Shown in pieces: positions 1 to 6,171 of a DNA stretch of 6,171 nucleotides. The notes beneath the pieces were generated by a model. The model ran no database searches and had not been told where the DNA came from. It saw nothing but the letters and a program-made list of their open reading frames with translations. The translations under genes and the position numbers were made by a program. The first letter of the stretch is position 1. Each line of letters begins with the position of its first letter. Origin of the DNA: Parabacteroides sp. (GTDB lineage Bacteria > Bacteroidota > Bacteroidia > Bacteroidales > Tannerellaceae); contig JAHHQS010000199.1 in NCBI GenBank assembly GCA_020026285.1, forward strand, positions 1 to 6,171, written 5' to 3'.

Positions 1-53
1 ACTCAGTGCTTTAAAATTAGTTCATAAAAAAGTGTTGCGGAATTAAGGATATT

Positions 54-374
54 ATGTTATTGACAACAACAAACAACATTGAAGGTAAACGTATTACTGC
101 TTATTATGGAATTGTTTCAGGAGAAACAATTATAGGTGCAAACATCTTTAAAGACTTTTTTGCAGGAATACGTGATATTGTTGGTGGCCGTTCTGGTGCT
201 TATGAAAGAGTATTGCGCGAAGCCAAGGATACCGCGATGAATGAAATGGCTGAACAGGCCAGATCCTTAGGAGCTAATGCTGTTATAGCTGTGGATTTGG
301 ATTATGAAACAGTAGGAAGTGGAGGAAGTATGTTGATGGTAACAGCAGCAGGAACTGCTGTTCGTTATGAATAG
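54..374 (+). CDS. ybjQ: YbjQ/UPF0145 family small protein
   Basis: This 106-residue protein matches the compact YbjQ family (UPF0145, often labelled 'putative heavy-metal-binding domain') in length and motifs. The family core is clear: [18 protein letters not shown] at residues 28-45, then RSGAYE (46-51), an amphipathic helix (about 52-72), LGANAV (72-77), DLDYE (81-85) and a C-terminal strand GSMLMV (91-96). Known family members are small cytoplasmic proteins that form rings; their cellular role is not established. This copy has no cysteine and no histidine, so the sequence itself does not support the metal-binding label. There is no signal peptide or membrane segment. The ATG at 54 gives the family N-terminus, and a weak AAGGA lies at 45-49. 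No convincing promoter is visible in the 53 bases upstream, so the gene may be read from further left. It converges with rpsO and shares a terminator with it. Family call is firm; function is unknown. Confidence 0.93.
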   Translation: MLLTTTNNIEGKRITAYYGIVSGETIIGANIFKDFFAGIRDIVGGRSGAYERVLREAKDTAMNEMAEQARSLGANAVIAVDLDYETVGSGGSMLMVTAAGTAVRYE

Positions 375-400
375 GATAGATTCTTGAATTATTTAAAATA

Positions 401-433
401 AAAAAGGTTATATCCAAAAGATATAACCTTTTT
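401..433. terminator. Bidirectional Rho-independent terminator between ybjQ and rpsO
   Basis: A perfect 14-bp inverted repeat pairs 401-414 with 420-433 around a 5-base loop (CAAAA). The core GGTTATATC/GATATAACC is flanked by five A on the left and five T on the right. Read on either strand it is therefore a hairpin followed by a U run. It begins 26 bases after the ybjQ stop and ends 23 bases before the rpsO stop on the other strand, so it can end both convergent transcripts. Confidence 0.9.
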
Positions 434-456
434 ATTTGAACTTTATATAGAAATAA

Positions 457-726
457 TTATTTTCTGATACCTAGTTCTTTGATAATTGCACGATATCTTT
501 CGATATCAACTTTGATTAAGTAATCTAACAAACGACGACGTTTACCTACTAACATCTTCAATGCTCTTTCAGTGTTGAAGTCTTTGTGATTAACTTTCAA
601 GTGCTCTGTCAAGTGAGAGATACGGAAAGTGAATAATGCAATCTGGCTTTCAGCAGAACCTGTGTTAGCTGCTGATTTACCGTACTTTTCGAAAAGTTCT
701 TTTTTCTTTGCTGAATCTAAATACAT
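457..726 (-). CDS. rpsO: 30S ribosomal protein S15
   Basis: S15 is a primary 16S rRNA-binding protein that helps fold the central domain (platform) of the 30S subunit. The 89 residues match the usual full length of the family. Signature features are TGSAESQIALFTFRISHL (22-39), TEHLK (40-44) with His42, Asp49 followed by NTERAL (51-56), and the basic block GKRRRLLDYL (61-70) ending in IIKELGIRK. The conserved His and Asp correspond to the residues that contact the 16S rRNA in characterised S15 proteins. The start MYLDSAKKKE is the form typical of Bacteroidota; the ATG is at 724-726, and no purine-rich ribosome-binding site stands out. It is a single-gene unit, divergent from typA, with a recognisable promoter at 772-801 giving a leader of about 40 bases. 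No S15-type autoregulatory pseudoknot could be recognised in that short leader. Confidence 0.98.
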   Translation of the reverse strand: MYLDSAKKKELFEKYGKSAANTGSAESQIALFTFRISHLTEHLKVNHKDFNTERALKMLVGKRRRLLDYLIKVDIERYRAIIKELGIRK

Positions 727-771
727 GATTCTTTACTTTAATAAATTAATACTATGTTATTTAAGCGAGTG

Positions 772-801
772 CAAAGATAGGCCTTTCTTTTTGAAAAACA
801 A
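772..801 (-). promoter_or_regulatory. Bacteroidota-type promoter for rpsO
   Basis: On the minus strand, 779-772 reads TATCTTTG, an exact match to the Bacteroidota -7 element TAnnTTTG. A TTG at 801-799 lies 19 bases upstream, in the place of the -33 element. The predicted start of transcription is about 765-767, roughly 40 bases before the rpsO ATG. The pattern is that recognised by the primary sigma factor of this phylum; the assignment rests on sequence match and position. Confidence 0.75.
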
Positions 802-838
802 TGAATTTACATTCTTTTTTTATTTTTTGTATGTTTAA

Positions 839-872
839 TTTCTTATACATAATAATAAAAGTAGTACTTTTG
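839..872 (+). promoter_or_regulatory. Bacteroidota-type promoter for typA
   Basis: TACTTTTG at 865-872 matches the -7 element TAnnTTTG exactly. The upstream -33 element is weak: only TTTC at 839-842 lies near the expected spacing, and a better TTTG at 826-829 is too far away. Transcription would start about 878-880, leaving a leader of only about 15 bases before the typA ATG at 894. The -7 call is good and the -33 call is poor. Confidence 0.6.
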
Positions 873-893
873 TAGCGAATAAATTAGTCTTCG

Positions 894-2699
894 ATGCAAA
901 AATTAAGAAACATTGCGATTATCGCACACGTAGACCACGGGAAGACTACTCTCGTGGACAAGATGTTATTAGCAGGTAAGCTTTTCCGAGAAGGACAGGC
1001 TGAACCAGATCAGTTCCTTGATAACAATGATTTGGAACGAGAACGAGGTATTACTATCCTTGCCAAGAATGTGTCTATTAATTATAAGGATTATAAGATT
1101 AATATTATCGATACTCCGGGACACGCCGATTTTGGTGGAGAGGTAGAACGTGTGTTGAATATGGCTGACGGTTGTATTTTGTTGGTTGATGCCTTTGAAG
1201 GACCGATGCCACAGACTCGTTTTGTGCTTCAGAAAGCAATTCAGCTAGGTTTGAAACCTATTGTAGTTATTAATAAGGTAGATAAACCAAACTGTCGTCC
1301 TTCTGAAGTTCAGGAAATGGTTTTCGATTTGATGTTCACTCTTGATGCTACAGAAGATCAGTTGGATTTCCCTACTATTTATGGTTCTGCAAAACAGGGT
1401 TGGATGTCTGAAGATTGGAAAAAGCCAACTACAGATATTACTGCATTATTGGATACAATCATTGAACATATCCCTGAACCAAAAGTATTGGATGGTCCAT
1501 CTCAGATGTTGATTACTTCTTTGGATTATTCTAAATATGTTGGACGTATTGCCGTAGGTCGTGTTCATCGTGGTGAATTCCGTGAAGGACAGGATGTCGT
1601 TTTGTGCAAGCGTGATGGAAGTCAGGTTAAAGCTAAGATTAAGGAAGTAGACGTATTTACAGGTTTGGGACGAACTAAAGTTCAGTCTGTACAATCCGGT
1701 GATATTTGTGCATTGGTTGGTATTGATGGATTTGAAATTGGCGAGACTGTTGCTGATGCTACAACTCCAGAAGCTTTACCTACGATTGCAATTGACGAAC
1801 CTACAATGTCTATGTTGTTTACAATTAACAATTCTCCGTTCTTTGGTAGAGATGGTAAATTTGTAACATCTCGTCATATCTATGAACGTTTGCAAAAAGA
1901 ATTGGATAAGAACTTGGCATTGCGAGTTAAGCCAACTGATTCAGCTGATTCATGGTTGGTTTATGGTCGTGGCGTATTGCACTTGTCTGTATTGATTGAA
2001 ACTATGCGTCGTGAAGGTTATGAATTGCAGGTTGGTCAGCCACAGGTTATCATTAAGGAGATTGATGGTGTTAAATGCGAACCTGTAGAACAATTGACTA
2101 TCAATTTGCCAGAAGATTGTGCAAGCCGTATCATTGATATGGTTACTAAGCGTAAAGGTGAAATGACGATGATGGAAAGCAAGAACGATCGTATGCATTT
2201 GGAATTTACTATTCCTTCCCGTGGTATTATCGGTTTGAATAACGCTGCATTGACTGCATCTGCTGGTGAAGCTGTTATAGCGCATCGTTTCTTGGAATAT
2301 CAGCCTTGGAAGGGTGATATTGAACGTCGTACAAACGGTTCTATTATTGCAATGGAAACTGGTAATTCTTATGCTTATGCATTGAATAACTTGCAGTCAC
2401 GTGGTCGTTTCTTTATTGCTCCAGGTGAAGAAGTTTATGCTGGGCAGGTTGTAGGCGAGCATACAAAAGAAAATGATTTGGTTGTAAATGTAACTAAATC
2501 AAAGAAACTGACAAATATGCGTGCTTCTGGTTCTGATGAAAAGGTTTCTTTGGCTCCTCCAACAGTATTTAGTCTGGAAGATGCATTGGAATATATCAAA
2601 TCTGATGAATACGTAGAAATTACACCAAACAGTATGCGTATGCGTAAGATCGTTTTGGATGAATTGGAACGTAAACGTATGAACAGAGATAAGAACTGA
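894..2699 (+). CDS. typA: Translational GTPase TypA/BipA
   Basis: TypA/BipA is a ribosome-binding GTPase related to EF-G and LepA. In other bacteria it assists 50S assembly and is needed under cold or other stress. At 601 residues it is full length. All G motifs are present: G1 AHVDHGKTT (11-19), G2 RGIT (51-54), G3 DTPGH (73-77), G4 NKVD (127-130) and G5 SAK (165-167). A beta-barrel domain II follows at about 200-290, then EF-G-like domains III and V (RGVLHLSVL, then GEMTMM and SRGIIGL). The C-terminal domain unique to TypA holds TNMRAS (540-545) and ends in a basic tail. The segment [16 protein letters not shown] with the typical start MQKLRNIAI fixes the ATG at 894; no Shine-Dalgarno sequence is evident. 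The gene is monocistronic, divergent from rpsO, and followed by a strong hairpin. No truncation or missing catalytic residue is seen. Confidence 0.98.
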   Translation: MQKLRNIAIIAHVDHGKTTLVDKMLLAGKLFREGQAEPDQFLDNNDLERERGITILAKNVSINYKDYKINIIDTPGHADFGGEVERVLNMADGCILLVDAFEGPMPQTRFVLQKAIQLGLKPIVVINKVDKPNCRPSEVQEMVFDLMFTLDATEDQLDFPTIYGSAKQGWMSEDWKKPTTDITALLDTIIEHIPEPKVLDGPSQMLITSLDYSKYVGRIAVGRVHRGEFREGQDVVLCKRDGSQVKAKIKEVDVFTGLGRTKVQSVQSGDICALVGIDGFEIGETVADATTPEALPTIAIDEPTMSMLFTINNSPFFGRDGKFVTSRHIYERLQKELDKNLALRVKPTDSADSWLVYGRGVLHLSVLIETMRREGYELQVGQPQVIIKEIDGVKCEPVEQLTINLPEDCASRIIDMVTKRKGEMTMMESKNDRMHLEFTIPSRGIIGLNNAALTASAGEAVIAHRFLEYQPWKGDIERRTNGSIIAMETGNSYAYALNNLQSRGRFFIAPGEEVYAGQVVGEHTKENDLVVNVTKSKKLTNMRASGSDEKVSLAPPTVFSLEDALEYIKSDEYVEITPNSMRMRKIVLDELERKRMNRDKN

Positions 2700-2724
2700 T
2701 TTTATTTGTTCTTGATGAGATAAA

Positions 2725-2807
2725 ATAAATCCTCGTAAGTGAAGTGTACCCCAAAAGTCAGACATAAAACTTTTTTGGATGCACTTCACTTACGGGGATT
2801 TTTATTT
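2725..2807 (+). terminator. Long hairpin terminator downstream of typA
   Basis: Bases 2727-2747 pair with 2781-2801 in an almost perfect 21-bp stem, followed by T-rich sequence (2799-2807). Two pairs are G-U when read on the plus strand (2733 with 2795, 2747 with 2781). On the minus strand the same positions become A-C mismatches, so the structure is better suited to ending typA than the opposing hydrolase transcript, although it could act on both. The stem continues imperfectly inward to about 2758/2769, giving an unusually long terminator. See the separate entry on its inner part. Confidence 0.8.
2740..2788. repeat. IS-end-like inverted repeat inside the typA terminator
   Basis: The inner half of the hairpin reads GTGAAGTGTACCCCAAAAGT inward from the left, and GTGAAGTGCATCCAAAAAAG inward from the right on the opposite strand. 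The pattern TGAAGTG, then CCC/TCC, then an A run and GT resembles terminal inverted repeats of IS3-like elements. The two tips face outward with only about 10 bases between the arms, so any parent element would have lost its whole interior (MITE-like). No flanking direct target duplication is visible; the flanks are inverted instead, as part of the terminator stem. It may simply be one long imperfect terminator. Confidence 0.35.
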
Positions 2808-2823
2808 ATAGTTTATATTTGGA

Positions 2824-5649
2824 TTAATAAATTCTTACAGGTCCTTCCAGTCCAATTTCTCTCATAGCCTGGGCATAACGTTTGGTTATAGTTGTTGCAT
2901 AATTGCCAAGAGGTGTAATGACATTGATTTTTAAATGATTCTCTCCTGATTTTAATTTGGAGTGAATGTCAAATATCGCTTCGCCATACCAGTTTGTTCC
3001 AAGTTTTTCTCCATTTAAATACACTTCAATAACTCCTCTCGCTTCTCCTGTGTTAATGACATGGAATGCATTTGGATTTTCAACTTTGAATGTAGTAGTG
3101 TAACTTAATGTTCCGGCAAAATGTCTGGCCCAGACAAAAGGAGTCTTATTGAAATCAGCTAAGCTGTCAATTTCGAATTCCTTAATTGATTTATCAACAT
3201 GATTAGCTTGTACTTTCCATATATTACCTATTCGTTGTGTCTTTTCAGGTTCAAGAGGTAGGGCTTTATATACTTCTCCATCTTTATGTTCGTCGAAAAC
3301 AATGATTTTAGATTCTGCAGGTCCGAATCTTAATGATAAAGAAGTTCCTTTTTGATTTAAAAGATATCTCTTTCCTGTTTCTGCATCCCACAACCATGCT
3401 TGTTTGTCTTTTACTTTATCTATAAAGTTTAAATCTACTTGATAGCTAGCCCGTCTATTGAAGTTTGTAATGAAGAAAATGTCTTTGTCTCCAGATTTAT
3501 AATAATTATAAAACATCCATTTTGCAGGTTTGCTTACAGAAACATAAGGTTTGATATTGAGTTCTTTCTGAACTTTGGCATACCATTCTGTCTGAGGTAA
3601 AGTTGGAGCAGGGATATTAACAATCTTTTCCGGATATTTATCGAATAGCTGATTGAAAATACGCTCAACTTCAGCAGACTTTATCTTATAATTGGCAAAA
3701 CCAATACTTTGATGAGGCTTTTTACCGACACATATAACTTTCCCTCCTTTTTTAACAAACTTACTGATAGCATCTGCCGTTCTTGGATCCATACTTTCTA
3801 CATCCAGTAATATTAATGTATTATAAGTTCTGGGTCCAAAAGACAATTTACCATTTCTTATATTGGATTGTTGAAGGATATTTTCACTGACGTAATCGCA
3901 TCCATTTCCATTTTGGTGAAGATTCTGCCATAAGTCGTGTGCATAGGCCGGAAAAATGTTTTGAGGAAATGGATCTCTTTGTTGTCCTAATACAGACCAC
4001 ATGTCTTCAAGAGGGGGAAGTATTGCAATATCTGATTGAGGTATGCTGTTTTGGAGAACAGCGCTGACTCTTGCTTTATAATCCATCCAGTAATGATAGT
4101 ATGGCCATAGTGTATTGTGTTCGTTGAAATAATCTCCATATTGAATCCAGCCGGGAAAACCTGCTTCACGTGGACTGTAATTGAATCCGTGTAATATTGA
4201 ATGATTCACTCCTGAAATATTACTCATATCTCCGGTTACTTTTATGTCCTCTAAAGTTGTCTGATAAATATTACCTGTGTTAGTCAGTTCTTCGCAACTT
4301 ACTTTACCGTTTCCGGCAAGCAAAGAGCCGGAAGCTGTAAATTTGTTATTGCATGAGAAACCATGTCCACCTCCGATTGCCTTGTTTTCAGGGAAATTAT
4401 ACCCTACATCCGACCATAACCAGGATTCACATTCAGGAATGTCTATATGCATACTTGATTCCAATGGGTGTAGGGCTCGACCATAAGCTTGAACACGCGA
4501 TTTCACGCCATTCTTTCTACACCATTTATTTAATGTGTTGATGAAATTCTCCTGGAAAAGATATATCTGAAATCTTTCAAAATCATTTCGGACTCGATAT
4601 TCGATGTTCTTTTTAACTTCTTCCGAAAATACACAACCATAATCTTCGGGAAGAGGATTTCCCATGTGACCTATCTTCTTGATGATATAAGGTAAATACG
4701 GATATAAAGAATAACCGAAGTATTTTTCCCATTTCTGCAACATGTCATCACACCAGTTTGCTCCTTCCAATTCGAAGCTGTCTACGAAGGTAGCCCTTAC
4801 TTTCCCCTTCATTCGATTACTATTGAATTTTACTTTGTCGGATAACTTGGATAAATACGTAATAACTGCGTCTTTATTAAAGTGATTCAATACGGGGCCA
4901 CTTGCTCCTGGTGCACCGTTTATAACATTCATGTAACCTGTTAATTTTACAAAAAAGTAAATAACATGTTCTCCTGCAGGAATATGAATATTAATTACTT
5001 CCTTTCCGACTTGTGAGTCGAATGAAATTCCTTCTGTAAAGTCATTTACATGAAGAGGCATTAAACGAATATATTCCAATTCTTTTAATGGCTTTTTATT
5101 CTTGGATGCAATAGGTGGATTCACTCTTGAATATAATTCTTCCTTGGTAATTTTGAAATCCTTACCTGTATTACCTCCATTAATCTTAACGGTTTCTACA
5201 GTAAGCATTTGTAATTGTTGACTTCTTGATAGGAATTCCCCGCCGAAAGGCCAGCCGGAACCGCCAATCATATCACAGATCATGCCTCGTTCTTTACATG
5301 CTTCGGCCGTAAATGCAATCATATCAGCCCATTCATCTGATAAATAGGGCTTTGATTTGAAATTTAAACTATCTGCTCCATCGGGAAATCTGATTGAATT
5401 GATTTCCACACCACCAATACCAATCTCTTTCATTAAATCCAATTCTCGAGCTATTTCTTTTTTGTCAATTTTTAGTCCGTTCCACCACCATCTGACAAAA
5501 GGCCGATATTGTGCGTCGGGATTTTTGAAAGTTTCATATAAATCACACTTGGGAGTTTTAAAGGTTGATTTAGTTGGTAGATTTTCTCCGTTTGAATTAA
5601 TAATTGAACCGATCAATAGCAAAACGGGTAATAATAGTTTTTTCTTCAT
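2824..5649 (-). CDS. Secreted glycoside hydrolase, GH106-like (probable alpha-L-rhamnosidase)
   Basis: This 941-residue protein begins with a signal peptide (MKKK, then a hydrophobic stretch to about residue 18, with possible cleavage near residue 21). No lipobox cysteine follows, so a periplasmic or secreted soluble enzyme is expected. The GH106-like catalytic part starts with YRPFVRWWWNG (48-58) and ELDLMKEIGIGGVEI (69-83). It continues with GGSGWPFGG (129-137), DSFELEGANW (290-299), DIPECESW (403-410), CEEL (452-455) and HGFNYSPREAGFPG (487-500). Glu293, Glu406/408 and Glu453/454 are candidate active-site acids, not assigned here. A flavodoxin-like or glutamine-amidotransferase-like region follows (about 540-680), then a C-terminal beta-sandwich like the GH2 sugar-binding fold (about 835-941, with VINTGEARGVIEVYLNGEKLG). 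Known GH106 enzymes release alpha-L-rhamnose from plant pectins and need calcium; the substrate here is inferred. No SusC/D partner is visible. The ORF is intact. Confidence 0.82.
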   Translation of the reverse strand: MKKKLLLPVLLLIGSIINSNGENLPTKSTFKTPKCDLYETFKNPDAQYRPFVRWWWNGLKIDKKEIARELDLMKEIGIGGVEINSIRFPDGADSLNFKSKPYLSDEWADMIAFTAEACKERGMICDMIGGSGWPFGGEFLSRSQQLQMLTVETVKINGGNTGKDFKITKEELYSRVNPPIASKNKKPLKELEYIRLMPLHVNDFTEGISFDSQVGKEVINIHIPAGEHVIYFFVKLTGYMNVINGAPGASGPVLNHFNKDAVITYLSKLSDKVKFNSNRMKGKVRATFVDSFELEGANWCDDMLQKWEKYFGYSLYPYLPYIIKKIGHMGNPLPEDYGCVFSEEVKKNIEYRVRNDFERFQIYLFQENFINTLNKWCRKNGVKSRVQAYGRALHPLESSMHIDIPECESWLWSDVGYNFPENKAIGGGHGFSCNNKFTASGSLLAGNGKVSCEELTNTGNIYQTTLEDIKVTGDMSNISGVNHSILHGFNYSPREAGFPGWIQYGDYFNEHNTLWPYYHYWMDYKARVSAVLQNSIPQSDIAILPPLEDMWSVLGQQRDPFPQNIFPAYAHDLWQNLHQNGNGCDYVSENILQQSNIRNGKLSFGPRTYNTLILLDVESMDPRTADAISKFVKKGGKVICVGKKPHQSIGFANYKIKSAEVERIFNQLFDKYPEKIVNIPAPTLPQTEWYAKVQKELNIKPYVSVSKPAKWMFYNYYKSGDKDIFFITNFNRRASYQVDLNFIDKVKDKQAWLWDAETGKRYLLNQKGTSLSLRFGPAESKIIVFDEHKDGEVYKALPLEPEKTQRIGNIWKVQANHVDKSIKEFEIDSLADFNKTPFVWARHFAGTLSYTTTFKVENPNAFHVINTGEARGVIEVYLNGEKLGTNWYGEAIFDIHSKLKSGENHLKINVITPLGNYATTITKRYAQAMREIGLEGPVRIY

Positions 5650-5663
5650 GGTTTTATATTTTT

Positions 5664-5671
5664 CAAATATG
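5664..5671 (-). promoter_or_regulatory. Possible -7 element for the GH106-like gene
   Basis: On the minus strand 5671-5664 reads CATATTTG, one base away from TAnnTTTG. It would place the transcription start only about 8-10 bases before the ATG at 5649. No clear -33 TTG lies at the expected distance. The position is right, but the match is imperfect and the region is very AT-rich, so chance is possible. Confidence 0.35.
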
Positions 5672-5926
5672 AGTACTTAGTAAATGTTCAGAAAAAGAAA
5701 AATCTGCTAGCTTACTCATTCTGGTGGAATGGAATATTTTATCAGATTAATTTATACAAAAATCTGAATTTAATTTTAATTCATATTTCTTCAGATGATA
5801 ACTTTTCTTTAAAAAATGATATTTCTGATAGGTTATTGGGTAATCTGCTTTTAGATAAATCGATTACATGTAGAAAACAAAGACTTGTTAATAATATAGA
5901 TCAGTGGAAATAGGGTAGTGTAAAAC
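5672..5926. other. Gene-free AT-rich spacer upstream of the hydrolase
   Basis: No coding region or RNA gene is recognisable here. The stretch is strongly AT-rich. It contains a 9-base direct repeat AAAAATCTG at 5698-5706 and 5758-5766, exactly 60 bp apart. It also has a 7-bp inverted repeat TCAGATT/AATCTGA (5742-5748 and 5761-5767) around a 12-base loop, and 6-bp arms GTAATC/GATTAC near 5850-5880. None of these is long enough to call on its own. The AT-rich sequence lies directly beside the phased array at 5886-6070, where a duplex-unwinding element would be expected if that array is an origin. Confidence 0.5.
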
Positions 5927-6070
5927 TGTTAATAAATCGGTTGATAACTCTGTTAATTGTTGAAAAGATTGTTGAAATCAATATATCCGTTGATAAATTG
6001 GTTGAAAAACCTGTCGAAAACCCTGTTGAAAGAAATTAAATGTTGAAAAGATATGGTTGATTGTTGAAAA
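5886..6070 (+). repeat. Phased array of DnaA-box-like 9-mers (candidate oriC)
   Basis: About 13 copies of a degenerate 9-mer, all on the plus strand, start at 5886, 5927, 5939, 5951, 5958, 5970, 5988, 6000, 6012, 6024, 6041, 6055 and 6062. Forms include TGTTGAAAA (three exact copies, at 5958, 6041 and 6062), GGTTGATAA, CGTTGATAA, TGTTAATAA (two) and TGTCGAAAA. Seven successive steps are exactly 12 bp: 5927-5939-5951, 5958-5970, and 5988-6000-6012-6024. The minus-strand reading TTWTCAACA differs from the classical DnaA box TTATCCACA mainly by A for C at position 6. A same-direction array of this kind beside AT-rich DNA fits an initiator-binding region such as a chromosomal origin. Other explanations are an array for another DNA-binding protein or a decayed tandem repeat. 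The array itself is certain; the role is inferred. Confidence 0.6.
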
Positions 6071-6080
6071 GTCTAGGCAT

Positions 6081-6113
6081 AAAAAAAGAGACACATTTTA
6101 AAATGTGTCTCTT
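6081..6113 (-). terminator. Rho-independent terminator of the tRNA-Asn gene
   Basis: Bases 6086-6113 form a perfect 28-base palindrome (AAGAGACACATTTT and its complement). On the minus strand it is followed by seven T (6087-6081). It begins two bases after the encoded CCA of the tRNA, so it should end the tRNA transcript, and it separates that transcript from the array and the hydrolase gene. On the plus strand only two T follow the stem, so it acts mainly in the minus direction. Confidence 0.9.
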
Positions 6114-6114
6114 A

Positions 6115-6171
6115 TGGCTCTTCTTCTTGGACTTGAACCAAGGACCCTCTGATTAACAGTCAGATGCTCTA
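6115..6171 (-). tRNA. tRNA-Asn (GUU anticodon), 5' part beyond the window
   Basis: Read on the minus strand, the sequence holds the end of the D arm (GAGC), the anticodon arm TCTGA-CTGTTAA-TCAGA with anticodon GTT, and a variable loop. The T arm CTTGG-TTCAAGT-CCAAG comes next, followed by the acceptor 3' strand AAGAAGA, discriminator G and an encoded CCA (6117-6115). Anticodon GUU decodes asparagine codons AAC and AAU. About 57 bases are present; the acceptor 5' strand and most of the D arm lie to the right of the window. No sign of decay is seen in the visible part. Confidence 0.95.

Noticed and set aside
1..53. A promoter for ybjQ.
   Set aside because: No TAnnTTTG element is found in the 53 bases available. 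The promoter may lie to the left of the window.
629..838. A plus-strand open frame overlapping the rpsO start and its promoter.
   Set aside because: It is antisense to the rpsO 5' end, then runs through the AT-rich promoter region and encodes a Phe/Tyr-rich tail typical of untranslated AT-rich DNA.
1446..2789. Several antisense open frames of 80-110 codons opposite typA and its terminator.
   Set aside because: They are shadows of the typA coding sequence. Their products are low-complexity or unlike known families, they lack start signals, and TypA itself is unambiguous.
4277..5680. Plus-strand open frames of 60-107 codons opposite the GH106-like gene.
   Set aside because: They overlap a long intact ORF with clear family motifs and a signal peptide, and they show no recognisable domain or start signal of their own.
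5742..5767. A 7-bp inverted repeat with a 12-base loop in the AT-rich spacer, as a possible operator or terminator.
   Set aside because: Arms this short are expected by chance in AT-rich sequence, and no U run follows the stem.
5914..6039. A stop-free reading of about 40 codons through the 12-bp array, giving a repetitive VEK/VEN-P-VE peptide on the plus strand.
   Set aside because: The 12-bp unit is a multiple of three and lacks stops in this frame, so an open reading is expected by construction. There is no ATG and no ribosome-binding site, and the array units drift out of frame at several steps (7, 17 and 14 bp).
5886..6070. A CRISPR array.
   Set aside because: The units are only about 9 bases, degenerate, and spaced by about 3 bases, with no spacers of CRISPR length and no cas gene.
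6081..6171. The tRNA-Asn 3' end as an integration site for a mobile element carrying the hydrolase gene.
   Set aside because: I found no second copy of the tRNA 3' end within the window, and no integrase or other mobility gene is visible. The far side of the tRNA is outside the window, so the idea cannot be tested here.

Overview
The window looks like chromosomal DNA from a gut-type Bacteroidota bacterium, most likely Bacteroides, Phocaeicola or a close relative. The reasons are the AT-rich intergenic DNA, two promoters matching the Bacteroidota -7 element TAnnTTTG, start codons that mostly lack a good Shine-Dalgarno sequence, the character of the S15 and TypA proteins, and a large exported glycoside hydrolase of a type common in these glycan degraders. 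The genus is inferred from sequence character and was not tested by any search.

Layout from left to right: ybjQ (+, 54-374), a small YbjQ/UPF0145 protein; a symmetrical two-way terminator (401-433) shared with the convergent rpsO (-, 457-726), ribosomal protein S15; a 167-bp divergent promoter region; typA/bipA (+, 894-2699), a ribosome-associated translational GTPase; a long hairpin (about 2725-2807) that should end typA and whose inner part resembles two abutted insertion-sequence ends; a 941-residue secreted enzyme resembling GH106 alpha-L-rhamnosidases (-, 2824-5649); a 465-bp gene-free stretch (5650-6114); and the 3' part of a tRNA-Asn(GUU) gene (-, 6115-6171), cut by the window edge, with its own terminator at 6081-6113.

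Functionally this is a housekeeping translation neighbourhood (S15, TypA, tRNA-Asn) with one solitary carbohydrate-degrading gene in it. No SusC/SusD-like genes or regulators are visible, so the enzyme cannot be assigned to a polysaccharide utilization locus from this window.

The most noteworthy non-coding signal is at 5886-6070. It is a one-directional array of about 13 degenerate 9-mers of the form TGTTGAAAA / TGTTGATAA / TGTTAATAA, many of them exactly 12 bp apart. Read on the minus strand they are TTWTCAACA, close to the DnaA box TTATCCACA, and an AT-rich stretch lies beside them. This makes the region a candidate replication origin or other initiator-binding array. That is an inference, and the window contains no dnaA gene to support it.
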